From Rhizobium sp. 16-488-2b (GTDB lineage: Bacteria > Pseudomonadota > Alphaproteobacteria > Rhizobiales > Rhizobiaceae), in contig NZ_JAGHMF010000045.1 of NCBI RefSeq assembly GCF_017741815.1, positions 1 to 64,000 of the forward strand: DNA of 64,000 nt, in the 5' to 3' direction. Shown here in pieces: positions 8,781-17,095 of this stretch. The notes under the pieces are model-generated. The model saw nothing but the letters and a program-made list of their open reading frames with translations, was not told where the DNA came from and did no database searches. A program made the translations under genes and the position numbers. The stretch's first letter is position 1, and each line of letters opens with the position of its first letter.

Positions 8781-9074
8781 TCAAAACGCGACGCCGTCCT
8801 TGTGCGTCCAGACGATGATGTTCGCCGGGCCGGTCTCGTCCTCCAGCATGATGAACATGGTTTCCTTTGCGCTGCCCGGCTTCTGTCTGGCCAGGACGAG
8901 ATCCGCAATCATATGGAAGCGGCCATCTTTCGCATTCATCGGGGCCGCGCACGTCACAATCCGGCGGGCCTGCAATTCCTTGCGGAGGAATGCGACCGGA
9001 TGCCAGCGGAGGGTTAACCCGGCATGGGCGTAGCGCTGTGTAGCGCTTAGGTATTCGATTGCCCCGAAACCTAA
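8781..9074 (-). pseudogene. dnaE2: C-terminal fragment of DnaE2/ImuC error-prone DNA polymerase
   Basis: The frame encodes AGLTLRWHPVAFLRKEL, then ARRIV...MNAKDGRF, LARQKPGSAKETMFIMLED and ETGPANIIVW, which is the characteristic region before and inside the C-terminal OB fold of DnaE2 (ImuC), the mutagenic polymerase of the ImuA-ImuB-DnaE2 cassette. Only about 98 codons remain of a protein of more than 1000 residues. A stop lies in frame upstream of 9074, and the OB fold ends early at a stop after DGVAF. No imuA or imuB is present. It is a relic. Confidence 0.75.
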
Positions 9075-9184
9075 TCAGTTGGGGTTGCTAGTATGGGATT
9101 TACCTCCGTCCCTAGACGGTAATGCATTGATCTAGCTGAGGTACTTTGCTTAAATTACGTGAAGGGTACGGGGAATTGCCAGAC

Positions 9185-10252
9185 ATGAGAAAGACTGCGA
9201 TCACGGCGATCTTAGCGGCAGTGGTGGTGTTTTCTGCATCAGCAGCCGCTGCGATGGAAATTGAAATGGAAAGAGGGAACGCAACCTCGAAGATACTCGT
9301 CACCGGAACCATCGCGGATGGCGATGCCAAGAAGTTTGAAGCCTATTGGGACGAGAACGCCTACGATTCCTTCAACTTCATAATTTCCCTGGACAGCCCA
9401 GGTGGAAGTCTGCTGGACGGCTTAGAAATTGGGCAATTCATACGCAAACAGGGTGCTCACACCGAGGTGCGGAGGTATTCTGGTGAAGTTCCTGGGCAGT
9501 ATCGACAGGAACTACCAGGTGCACAGTGTTATTCGGCGTGTGCCTTGGCATTTATGGGTGGGATAGAACGCGAAATCCCCGATGACGCTCGAATCGGCTT
9601 CCATCAGTTTTACGGTGGCACATTTGCAAGCTCATCCGCGGCGATGCAGCAAACTCAGTTGATATCGTCCGCCATTGCGGGGTACCTGCGAAACATGGGG
9701 GCGAAACCCGAGCTATTCGAACTTTTGTCGAACAAATCGCCGAACAGCATGTTCATTCCTACCCAAGCGGAAATCGCGGCCCTCAACATCGTCCAGCAGC
9801 CCGGCTTTCACGCGTTCCGTTTGATGCCCAAGGACGGGCTGATCGTGGCGACAGCGGTCGATGAGCAGAATCCTGGCGCTCTTGAACGGGTCTACGAAAT
9901 CGAGACGCTGTGCTGGAAGCGGCGTCCGATTGTCAACCTCTATGCGAGATCGGAGAAGCAGGGGCTTCCCCCTGAAATGGCTGCGAGGTCGACGACCCAC
10001 ATTGACGGTTTTCGGATCGATACGACCTCAGGCACCTTTGAGTACGGTTCGGACCATCTCAAGCTGTATCCTAACTCGAAGCTTCTTGCCTCGCTTATCA
10101 TCGATTCCAAAGTGGCACGCGCACTGGGAAGCGGCAGCGGGATGGTGGTTGTAAACAGCTACACCGCGTCAGGGGTGCTTATGGGTGGGCGGATAGAAGC
10201 TCCAGCAGGTGGAGACCCAGCAATATTGGCAAGCTTCCGCGACTGCCTGTAA
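9185..10252 (+). CDS. Secreted ClpP/crotonase-fold serine hydrolase
   Basis: A 355-aa exported protein. MRKTAITAILAAVVVFSASA is a signal peptide, and I place the start at this ATG rather than 13 codons upstream for that reason. The mature part has the ClpP-like layout: LDSPGGSL (oxyanion-hole loop, about residues 72-79), CYSACALAFMGG (nucleophile Ser after Tyr) and IGFHQFYGG carrying the likely catalytic His. This matches periplasmic COG3904-type proteins rather than cytoplasmic ClpP, and the C-terminal ~150 residues are an added domain of unknown role. Substrate is unknown. The next gene starts 22 bases downstream and is probably in the same operon. Confidence 0.7.
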   Translation: MRKTAITAILAAVVVFSASAAAAMEIEMERGNATSKILVTGTIADGDAKKFEAYWDENAYDSFNFIISLDSPGGSLLDGLEIGQFIRKQGAHTEVRRYSGEVPGQYRQELPGAQCYSACALAFMGGIEREIPDDARIGFHQFYGGTFASSSAAMQQTQLISSAIAGYLRNMGAKPELFELLSNKSPNSMFIPTQAEIAALNIVQQPGFHAFRLMPKDGLIVATAVDEQNPGALERVYEIETLCWKRRPIVNLYARSEKQGLPPEMAARSTTHIDGFRIDTTSGTFEYGSDHLKLYPNSKLLASLIIDSKVARALGSGSGMVVVNSYTASGVLMGGRIEAPAGGDPAILASFRDCL

Positions 10253-10274
10253 TAGAGGCACAATTGGAAACCTA

Positions 10275-10826
10275 ATGATGAAAATCGCGTGCTTAGGCTG
10301 GGGGTCGCTCTATTGGAATCCTGGCGACCTCCCTCTCCGCTCGGAATGGCATCTGGACGGCCCGCCGATCCGAGTCGAGTTTATTCGCCAATCCGGAAAC
10401 GAGCACGGGCGCATCACGCTGGTCATCCATCCTCCGGCCGATGTCGTCACCTCCCTGTGGGCCGAGATGGATTCCGAGGATCCTGACGCTGCGAAGGAAC
10501 TCCTCCGTCAGAGGGAAGGACGCCCTCACCGACATCACATCGGTCTCTGGCGTGCTGAGAGGCCGGAACCAGGATCGTTGCCCGGACTGTCGGAATGGGC
10601 GTCGGCCCAAAAGGTAGACGCCGTCATCTGGACGGACCTGCCGCCGAAGTTTCAGGGCGAGGAAGGTCGAATCCCATCTGTCGACGAGGTCGTCGCCTAT
10701 CTCCAAGGGCTACCCGCCGAGCCGCAGCAGAGGGCCTTCGAATACATCCGGAAGGCACCCGCGCAGATCGACACGGCATATCGGCGGGAACTCGCCCACC
10801 GCCTTCCACACACGGCCGGTGAGTAG
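10275..10826 (+). CDS. GGCT-like (gamma-glutamylcyclotransferase fold) protein
   Basis: A 183-aa cytoplasmic protein that begins MKIACLGWGSLYWNPGDLP. The GWGSLxWNP opening resembles the YGSLMW substrate loop of gamma-glutamylcyclotransferase-like proteins, which cleave gamma-glutamyl peptides. The catalytic glutamate cannot be assigned with certainty, so the enzymatic role is an inference from fold. I chose the ATG pair at 10275/10278 because the start of the domain lies there and GGAAA precedes it; the frame is open back to 10209 inside the previous gene. Confidence 0.5.
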   Translation: MMKIACLGWGSLYWNPGDLPLRSEWHLDGPPIRVEFIRQSGNEHGRITLVIHPPADVVTSLWAEMDSEDPDAAKELLRQREGRPHRHHIGLWRAERPEPGSLPGLSEWASAQKVDAVIWTDLPPKFQGEEGRIPSVDEVVAYLQGLPAEPQQRAFEYIRKAPAQIDTAYRRELAHRLPHTAGE

Positions 10827-10863
10827 CGGACCTCGTCACCTCCATTAGATTTGTGGCATTCCC

Positions 10864-10927
10864 GCATACTAGGTTGAAGCCGCTCAGCCGATCGCGACCG
10901 CCGCTACTGCATACTAGGTTGATGCCG
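10864..10927. repeat. Two-copy direct repeat upstream of the TnpB-like gene
   Basis: The 19-base unit GCATACTAGGTTGAAGCCG (10864-10882) recurs as GCATACTAGGTTGATGCCG (10909-10927), with one mismatch and a 45-base period. The intervening bases are also weakly alike, and on the minus strand the repeats read as a repeated GxNLVC peptide, so an old tandem duplication in coding sequence is possible. Only two copies are present. Confidence 0.6.
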
Positions 10928-11022
10928 ATACGCGGATCGGTCGGTTCAACGTCAAACGCTATTGCGGCCATTCGTTTTTCGCCTGACCATTTCTCCATAG
11001 GAAGAGAGAAAAGGGTGGGCTT

Positions 11023-11292
11023 TTGACGGATCTCAATCACCGCATAATCGTCAGTCGCGGCATCGGGGCAGCTGATCTGGGGCATCGTGACGAACATGCT
11101 TCGCGGGTTTCGGCTTTTCAGTCGATGCTCGAGGCAGCGGTTGTGGGCACGACCATGGAGGGCCATGACCGCGACTTCTACCGTGCCGCTGCGGAAGACA
11201 TTCTTGCTCTCCTGACGCCCGATTGGGTCTCGCGCAAGATGATGTCCGCCTCAGCGCGCTCGGGCCTGTCGGAAGACGCGCATCTTGCCTAA
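11023..11292 (+). CDS. Small protein upstream of the TnpB-like gene
   Basis: An 89-aa frame starting with TTG at 11023, preceded by GAGAGAAAAGGG as a possible ribosome site. It ends with TAA at 11290-11292, overlapping the TTG start of the RuvC nuclease gene by eight bases, so the two would be translationally coupled. The sequence is acidic and helical (RDFYRAAAEDILALLTPDW) and not recognised. It is not a Y1 or serine transposase, the usual partners of tnpB. The opposite strand is also open here. Confidence 0.45.
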   Translation: MTDLNHRIIVSRGIGAADLGHRDEHASRVSAFQSMLEAAVVGTTMEGHDRDFYRAAAEDILALLTPDWVSRKMMSASARSGLSEDAHLA

Positions 11293-12982
11293 GCGGAAGC
11301 GCGAGCGCTTTCCAGTCTATCGCTGTGACAAGCTACCGACGTTCATGAACGCCGGAAAGGAAGAACTTGTTCTGGCGATGCTCCGCCGTTGGCGTGGAGC
11401 CGCCGTGCAGACTGCGGCAATCCAATGGCGCTGCTTCTTCGAGCAGGGGCGCTTCGACCCGTTCTTCGATCCGGCAACCGCGTACCGGAAGGCGGGCGTC
11501 GCCGTCCGGGCCGCGCTCCTTGTGCAGATCGGAGCTCATTACGGGCTGGACAGCGGAGCGGGCAAGCCGGGAGCAACGCGGCGGTACCCGAAAATGGCGC
11601 CTGGTCTCGTCGATCCTTTAGCGGAGTTGAAATCGGAACTGGGCGCCGCACAGGTGCAGATGGTGCGAGAGCAGGTGCTCGGATCGTTGAATAGTTACGT
11701 TTCAAACCGTGGCAACGACTTCAAGCAGATCGTTTTTGGGTCCAGCGTCGGTGAGACAACGAGACACATGCTCTTTGTCATCAACAAGGCGCGCGCCTGG
11801 TTCGACTTGTCTCGGAAGCTCGTCGGCGGCGGCGTCGAGATACCTGCATCCGCGCGGCGCCTCGCCCGCAAGATCATGTCGCATGTCATGAGCCGACATC
11901 GCTCCCCGCGGATGACCAGCATCAACATGCTCGTCGACCAGCGGATCGCGAAGCTGTCGGAAGCGACGGCGGCCACCGGTCACGACATGTGGCTGCGGAT
12001 GTCGGTCGCCAAGGGCATGAAGATCGACATCCCTCTCAAAGGATTCGAACACTTCGATCAGCGACGCGGGACCCGTGCCAAATCCTTCCAGATCATCAAG
12101 GATCGGAACGACTGCAAGATCTATGTCGGTGTGATGACGGATGTGGCCGAATCCTTTGAGGCCTCGCGCGAATACTATGCAGCGACCGTGAAGACAGACG
12201 CCGTCGCGCTGGACTTTGGCCTCAATACGATGTTCGCGACCGACCAGGGCGACCTGCTCGGCAGAGGATTCAAGGCTAAACTGCAGGCGATGGACCGGGT
12301 CGTATCCGGGATCGCCAAGCACGTGCAGAGATCGGGGCAGAAGCCGCGTTCGTCGAAGCGCTACTGCGCGTGGGTCGCAAAGGTCCGTGGCTTTATCACC
12401 ACCGAGATCAATCGGGTCATCAATCGGCTGATCGAGGTGCATCGCCCATCGAAGCTCTATCTTGAAAAGCTGAACTTTCAGTCTCCCGGCATGTCGGCGC
12501 GGATGAATGGACTGATCCAGAATTGCGGCCGCGCCATCCTAAGGACGAAGCTTGCGGCCATCAGCCAAGAATTCGGCATCGAGGCGACCGAAGTCGCTTC
12601 TGCCTACACCAGCCAGACCTGTTCGTGCTGCGGCTATACCGACAAGCGCAACAGGTTGGCCCAGAAATTCCAATGCCGCTTCTGCGGCAGCAGAATGCAC
12701 GCGGACGTCAACGCGTCGAGGAATGTCGGATCGGAACGTTTCCGGTTCTTTGGTTCTCCGACGTCTGGCTTTCGCCAAAGGATCCTCGACACGCTGGTGA
12801 GCCAGCATGTCGAGCGATATTCATGGGAGCGTGGCGCCCCGCCCGACCCGAGAAAGTCAAACCCCTATTTTGCGGGGCAGACGATCGCGGCGAGGTTATC
12901 GCTTCAAGAGGTTGCCCAACCTCGGAGAGGCGAAGCTGCAAATGAGAACGAAGAGCTCTCTTCAACCTTATCTGCGGCATAG
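11285..12982 (+). CDS. TnpB/Cas12-like RuvC nuclease
   Basis: A 565-aa protein with the full RuvC and zinc-ribbon signature of TnpB (IS200/IS605 OrfB), the RNA-guided nuclease family from which Cas12 arose. RuvC-I is VALDFGLNTMF (Asp310), RuvC-II LYLEKLNF (Glu394), and RuvC-III HADVNASRN (Asp474). The zinc ribbon has CSCC (Cys446, Cys449) and CRFC (Cys464, Cys467). The ~300 residues before RuvC-I are long and unusual for TnpB. After residue 490 the tail is low in conservation, and the DNA there folds into hairpins, as expected where a guide (omega) RNA overlaps the gene. No tnpA is present. The start is a TTG coupled to the preceding small gene; Met21 is an alternative. Confidence 0.8.
   Translation: MPKRKRERFPVYRCDKLPTFMNAGKEELVLAMLRRWRGAAVQTAAIQWRCFFEQGRFDPFFDPATAYRKAGVAVRAALLVQIGAHYGLDSGAGKPGATRRYPKMAPGLVDPLAELKSELGAAQVQMVREQVLGSLNSYVSNRGNDFKQIVFGSSVGETTRHMLFVINKARAWFDLSRKLVGGGVEIPASARRLARKIMSHVMSRHRSPRMTSINMLVDQRIAKLSEATAATGHDMWLRMSVAKGMKIDIPLKGFEHFDQRRGTRAKSFQIIKDRNDCKIYVGVMTDVAESFEASREYYAATVKTDAVALDFGLNTMFATDQGDLLGRGFKAKLQAMDRVVSGIAKHVQRSGQKPRSSKRYCAWVAKVRGFITTEINRVINRLIEVHRPSKLYLEKLNFQSPGMSARMNGLIQNCGRAILRTKLAAISQEFGIEATEVASAYTSQTCSCCGYTDKRNRLAQKFQCRFCGSRMHADVNASRNVGSERFRFFGSPTSGFRQRILDTLVSQHVERYSWERGAPPDPRKSNPYFAGQTIAARLSLQEVAQPRRGEAANENEELSSTLSAA
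12836..12936 (+). ncRNA. Candidate omega-RNA scaffold in the 3' end of the TnpB-like gene
   Basis: Two stable stems lie in the last 150 bases of the gene: GCCCCGC (12836-12842) with GCGGGGC (12872-12878), and a nested stem GCTTC/GAAGC (12901-12936) enclosing GAGGTT-GCCC-AACCTC (12908-12923). In TnpB loci the guide RNA scaffold typically spans the 3' coding end and the element's right end. The structures are visible; the RNA identity is inference. Confidence 0.4.
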
Positions 12983-13299
12983 CCAAAACACTAATTCAGG
13001 GCCTCAGAGGTCGCCACAACTGGAGGACGCGCGGATCCTCTTCTCAAGCGCAGCGCTTTCCCTCAGTCCCGACGAACTTAGTCTGATTGACGGTTACGAG
13101 TCGACGGCAAGCGGTAAAGTGTTATGCAGACCGTGCGTCCGATGGTTGCACATGAAAGACATTCTAAGTATACGCCGAAAAAGCGAAACCCTGGGAGGAG
13201 CGACACAAGTCCGCCTGTCCCAGGGCCCTAACAGTTTCACGGACGTTCCAATTTCTCGGACGCGATGCACGTGATCACAGACCAGAAACTAGAGTAGCT
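12983..13299. other. Intergenic region with a stable hairpin
   Basis: The gap between the RuvC nuclease and the Abi-like gene has no supported gene. Near its end lies a perfect 8-bp inverted repeat CCCTGGGA / TCCCAGGG at 13189-13196 and 13218-13225. It could be the right-end hairpin of a TnpB element or a leader structure of the next operon. No poly-U follows it. Confidence 0.45.
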
Positions 13300-14370
13300 A
13301 TGGCAGAGAGTCAAGACGCCTACACTTACACCGCAAAAGGTCTCGCCGATCTGGAGACCAGTATCTCCCCGAGGCGCTTCTTCACATACCTCGATCACGC
13401 TCAGCGCAATCGCGAGGGGGCGGTAGGCTGGTACCTCCACAACGCGCGACTTTCAAAAGCAATTCGATTCCCACTGGAGGTCGTTGAAATCACGATCCGC
13501 AATCGCACTCACATGGCTCTCACCGAGAGATGGGGCGACAATTGGCCAAAGTCAAAAGGTTTTCGCAAAGCCGCCGCTGAGAAGACTTTGGATCGTTTAA
13601 AAGAAGTCTATGGAAAATATGGCGAGGGTGCCGCCGTCGACCGGGTTGTCGCCTCGTTGTCGTTTGGTTTCTGGCCCGTCCTTTATAAGGATCGCTATCG
13701 CGAGACGCTCTGGCGTGGAAGGCTTGAGAAGTTCTATCCGAATCTGCCAGCGGAAAAAAGCCTTGAGGAAAACCTCTCCGAGATGGATCGGATACTTGGG
13801 CTAGCTCTCGAAGTCCGCAATAGGATCGGTCATCTCGAACCCATTTTTAAGCGTGCCCTCTCTCCTGAGCATTCGGAATTCCTAACTCTCGTCGGCTACG
13901 CGTGCCGCACTACCTCTGGGTGGCTGAGGCAACACAGCACGCTGCAGACCGTGCTTCGAGAGGGGCCGCTCGTCATGCGTGAACCTTTTTTCCTTCGAAA
14001 GGCGCATAAGTCATTTAAAACGATCGCGGCAACGATCCCGGTAAGCGATGCGTCGCGGACGCTGATTGAGGGCGAGAATGGGTTCATCCTTGTCGAAACT
14101 GACGTAGGGCCGGTCGTGGTTGACAGTTCCAGGATCGGAAACTGGGTAATGACGAAGTCGGCCGACGGGATCGTCGATCTGGATGGAACCGCTGTTGCCG
14201 AGGTGGCAGCGATCGGCGCGGCGACACCGCTAGTCGCGAGGCGAGCCACGCTGAGCGAGCTCTTTGCTGCGACATCTGCGTCTGGCAGTCGGTATGCGAT
14301 CATCACCGAGGCCGGTAAACTCGGCGAGAAAATTTTGGGTATCGTAGACCTGAAAAGTCTGAACGCTTGA
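13300..14370 (+). CDS. Abi-family HEPN protein fused to a CBS-like domain
   Basis: A 356-aa protein. Residues 20-225 match the Abi_2 (AbiD/F) family: SPRRFFTYLDHAQRN, then LHNARLSKAIRFPLEVVEIT and the HEPN nuclease motif RNRIGH (Arg173 to His178, R-x4-H). HEPN proteins of this kind cut RNA and cause abortive infection. The C-terminal ~110 residues look like a CBS pair, best seen in the last segment (VARRATLSELF...ILGIVDLKSL), a fold that binds adenosyl nucleotides. A nucleotide-gated RNase is therefore an attractive reading. It sits just upstream of, and in line with, the SMC-like cluster, separated by 155 bases. Confidence 0.7.
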   Translation: MAESQDAYTYTAKGLADLETSISPRRFFTYLDHAQRNREGAVGWYLHNARLSKAIRFPLEVVEITIRNRTHMALTERWGDNWPKSKGFRKAAAEKTLDRLKEVYGKYGEGAAVDRVVASLSFGFWPVLYKDRYRETLWRGRLEKFYPNLPAEKSLEENLSEMDRILGLALEVRNRIGHLEPIFKRALSPEHSEFLTLVGYACRTTSGWLRQHSTLQTVLREGPLVMREPFFLRKAHKSFKTIAATIPVSDASRTLIEGENGFILVETDVGPVVVDSSRIGNWVMTKSADGIVDLDGTAVAEVAAIGAATPLVARRATLSELFAATSASGSRYAIITEAGKLGEKILGIVDLKSLNA

Positions 14371-14525
14371 CGAAATCTATGATCGAGTGCCGGATCGGAA
14401 AGTAAGAGCGATCTATTCATTCGGTAGACACTCTCAACCCCGCCTTTACCGAACCGACTTCCTTATCTTAAATACTACCCAGAGGACCCACTGCTTCGAT
14501 GTGGCAGTCCATTTCGAGGCAGTGC

Positions 14526-15146
14526 ATGGCAAACACCGAATACCGCGACGCCGTTCGAATCCTTTTCCTTCTGGTAGAGGGTTCGGTCGAAAACCCTGAG
14601 ATCACACCCGCCGGCTATCCGCGGCGCTTTGAAGGCGAAACCCGCCTTCAAGCCTTGGACTTCTGGATCCGCTACCCCGATTACCTTGCAGATGAATTGC
14701 TGGCCCAGTATCTCGAATCCAGCGAGGTGGCTCTGCTGGAAGCCGCTCGCGGGATCTTTGATGACAACGAGCCCTCTGAGAAGGCGATCCCGATGCTGCG
14801 CCGCTACTTCGGCGCATACGAGCCATTGGACACCGTGCTGTCAATCCTGGCCGTCGCAGGACTAGTTCGGCCGGTGACCGTGCATCATCCGACCGCAAAC
14901 CCGCGACATTTTCTTTTGAGCGAGGCCGGGATCGAGCTTGCTGGCAGGATCGCAAGAGAGCACTCCATCTTTGGGTGGTATGCCGCGCGTGCCAAGCTCG
15001 TGCTGAAAGTCGCGAAGGGCCGCGGCGGATCCGCCTTGAAAGAACGACAGCACCAGCAAAAAGAATATCACGAAGCGCAGCTCCACGATCTCATTCCGAC
15101 GATTGCCGATCGCGTCCGTGCCCGACTAGAGGAAATCAAAGCATGA
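14526..15146 (+). CDS. Winged-helix-like small component of an SMC/nuclease cluster
   Basis: A 206-aa cytoplasmic protein beginning MANTEYRD; this ATG follows GAGG at the right spacing and suits the domain start better than the frame's first ATG at 14499. The central part (DTVLSILAVAGLVRPVTVHH, then FLLSEAGIELAGRI) looks like a winged helix, as in the middle component of ABC-3C systems or the LmuC subunit of Lamassu. Its stop overlaps the next start as ATGA, so production is coupled to the ATPase. It probably bridges ATPase and effector. The domain call is from pattern only. Confidence 0.55.
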   Translation: MANTEYRDAVRILFLLVEGSVENPEITPAGYPRRFEGETRLQALDFWIRYPDYLADELLAQYLESSEVALLEAARGIFDDNEPSEKAIPMLRRYFGAYEPLDTVLSILAVAGLVRPVTVHHPTANPRHFLLSEAGIELAGRIAREHSIFGWYAARAKLVLKVAKGRGGSALKERQHQQKEYHEAQLHDLIPTIADRVRARLEEIKA

Positions 15147-17089
15147 CCGCGATCACACGCGACCAATGGGTCTCACAGATTGCCGAGAAGACCGCCAGGA
15201 GTGTCGAAGAGGTGGGGTCTCTGCTCAAGCGGCACGGTATTGAACCGCGTTTAACGCACGCAATTCCGAGGCGCCTCAGGCTGGTCAGCCTCAAGTTCGA
15301 CGGCACAAAGACGGGCGAGTACGAGAGGCCTGTCATCGAGTTTTTGCGCGAGGACATGGGCGTCGGTCTTCACGCGTTCGTCTCCTCAAAGAACTTCAAA
15401 GGCAAGACTTCGCTTCTCAGGATAATTCGCTGGGCGTTGACGGGGACCCGCACCCTCCCCTCGGACATGAACGGCTGGTTCCGCACGCTGTCGTTGCGAT
15501 TCAACATCGATAGCGACGAGTTCGAAGTCCGTCTCGAGGACGCCGAGCGCAGCATCGGCAAGCTCCTAAAGTTTGCGCGCAATAAAGAATTTGTCGTCGC
15601 CCAATTCGAAGATTCGAAGACCTTCGCCGAGGCCATGGACAGCTTCTTCTTGCAAGAGCTCGGTCTCGAGCCGCTCGACGTGATCGCGGAGCAGGAGGAC
15701 GGCTCCGGAAGGGACCAACGGCACGGCTGGAACTGGTTGTTCGGAGCGATGTGGTTCGAGCCGGATCCCTCCACGGTTTTCGGCGGCTCGGACATCACCC
15801 ATGGCAAGCCTACGCGCATGATGCAGATGTATCTGGGCCTCCCATGGATAATGACGCGGGCCTCGCTGATGGAGGCAAGGAAACGTGAGCAGATCGACAG
15901 TGACCAAAAGGCTAAGGCCCAGAAACAAGTTTCCGAGGCGGCCCGGACGCGTCTCAACGACCTTATCAAAAACCGGTCAAAAATAGTAGCCAACCAGTCG
16001 AAGGAGCGGCCCGTCGCCGATGTGCAGAGGGCGGTGTCGGACGCGCTGACGAAGTTCATGGCCGCCGCCGAGAAGGTGCGCAAGAACATCATCCTGACCA
16101 ACGAGATCGACGGTCAGCGCCGCGCCGCTGAAGATGCGGTCACCACGACGTCGCGCGAACTGAGCGCGTTCCTGGAAAGCCAGGCCGCCGGTCATATCTT
16201 CCGTCGTCTCAATCCGGTGTCATGCCCTAGCTGCGAGGAGGTCTACGATGAAGACGTCCGCGCGGTCAGGCAGGACCATCATGATTGCATCGTCTGTGGC
16301 CGAGCAGAACCTCGCCAACCAGACGACTCCGCAGGCGTCGAGGCCAATCTTCGCGAAGCCGTTAAGATCGCCAAGGATGAGGCAAAGAAGCTTCGTTCTC
16401 GGCTCGCCGATTTCACGCGCAAGAAAACGGAGGCCGAAGCCGAACGGGACCGGTATGATCAGGAGTCGCGGCGACTAGAGCAGGAGATGAAGGAAATTCA
16501 GTCTCGTCCGGACGGACAGATGGAATTGCTGAGGCTGGACGCTCAGATTGAAGAGCTGGAGAAGATGGCAGGTGCGGCGCCGATCACTGCGGCCCCGGAC
16601 ATCGGGCTTCTCGACGCTGCCATCGCGGCGACCGAAAAGATGTACAAGGAGGAGCAAACCGACGTGCTCGGCCGAGTGTCGGCACTGACGGCCACGTTCG
16701 CCCAAACCTTCGGAGTTACCGACCTCCGAGAAGTGAAGTTGAAAGGCAACACGACGATGGATGTCATCTTCGTTGGCGGGCCGAAGACCTTCAGCAAATG
16801 TACGTCGGGGGAGAAAACCCGGCTGAAACTCGCAGCAACCCTTGCGATGATTCACGTAGCCGAGGAAAGCGGCATCGGTAGACATCCCGGCGTTCTACTT
16901 TTGGATTCAGTTGGGAGCGCCGAAGTCGTCAACGAAGACGTCTCTCAGATCATCGAAGGCCTTGCCAGACTGTCGGAATCCTTGCCGACGGTGCAGGTCT
17001 TCCTTGCGGGGATCGAGAACGATGCCATCCTTAGTCATGTTCCTTGCGACAACGTCGTCAAGAATCGAGCGGACGGTTATTTGTGGTAG
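15143..17089 (+). CDS. Rad50/SMC-like ATPase with zinc hook
   Basis: A 648-aa ABC-type ATPase. A degenerate P-loop SKNFKGKTS lies at residues 82-90. Coiled coil follows from about 240 to 345 and 400 to 475, broken by a CPSC (361-364) and CIVC (382-385) pair that should form a zinc hook. The ABC signature is TSGEKTRLKLA (554-564), and Walker B GVLLLDSVG has Asp588 followed by Ser rather than Glu, which may slow hydrolysis. At about half the length of Rad50 it resembles LmuB/ABC-3C ATPases of phage defence. I use the ATG at 15143, coupled by ATGA to the preceding gene; the frame is open upstream but inside that gene. Confidence 0.75.
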   Translation: MTAITRDQWVSQIAEKTARSVEEVGSLLKRHGIEPRLTHAIPRRLRLVSLKFDGTKTGEYERPVIEFLREDMGVGLHAFVSSKNFKGKTSLLRIIRWALTGTRTLPSDMNGWFRTLSLRFNIDSDEFEVRLEDAERSIGKLLKFARNKEFVVAQFEDSKTFAEAMDSFFLQELGLEPLDVIAEQEDGSGRDQRHGWNWLFGAMWFEPDPSTVFGGSDITHGKPTRMMQMYLGLPWIMTRASLMEARKREQIDSDQKAKAQKQVSEAARTRLNDLIKNRSKIVANQSKERPVADVQRAVSDALTKFMAAAEKVRKNIILTNEIDGQRRAAEDAVTTTSRELSAFLESQAAGHIFRRLNPVSCPSCEEVYDEDVRAVRQDHHDCIVCGRAEPRQPDDSAGVEANLREAVKIAKDEAKKLRSRLADFTRKKTEAEAERDRYDQESRRLEQEMKEIQSRPDGQMELLRLDAQIEELEKMAGAAPITAAPDIGLLDAAIAATEKMYKEEQTDVLGRVSALTATFAQTFGVTDLREVKLKGNTTMDVIFVGGPKTFSKCTSGEKTRLKLAATLAMIHVAEESGIGRHPGVLLLDSVGSAEVVNEDVSQIIEGLARLSESLPTVQVFLAGIENDAILSHVPCDNVVKNRADGYLW

Positions 17090-17095
17090 GCGGTG

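Noticed and set aside
10864..10927. CRISPR array for the Cas12-like protein
   Set aside because: Only two copies of a 19-base repeat, with similarity also between the intervening bases; no leader, no adaptation genes. Kept only as a direct repeat.
10624..11166. 180-codon leftward frame with repeated GxNLVC motif
   Set aside because: It overlaps the GGCT-like gene and the rightward small gene and has no good start; kept only as an alternative explanation of the direct repeat.
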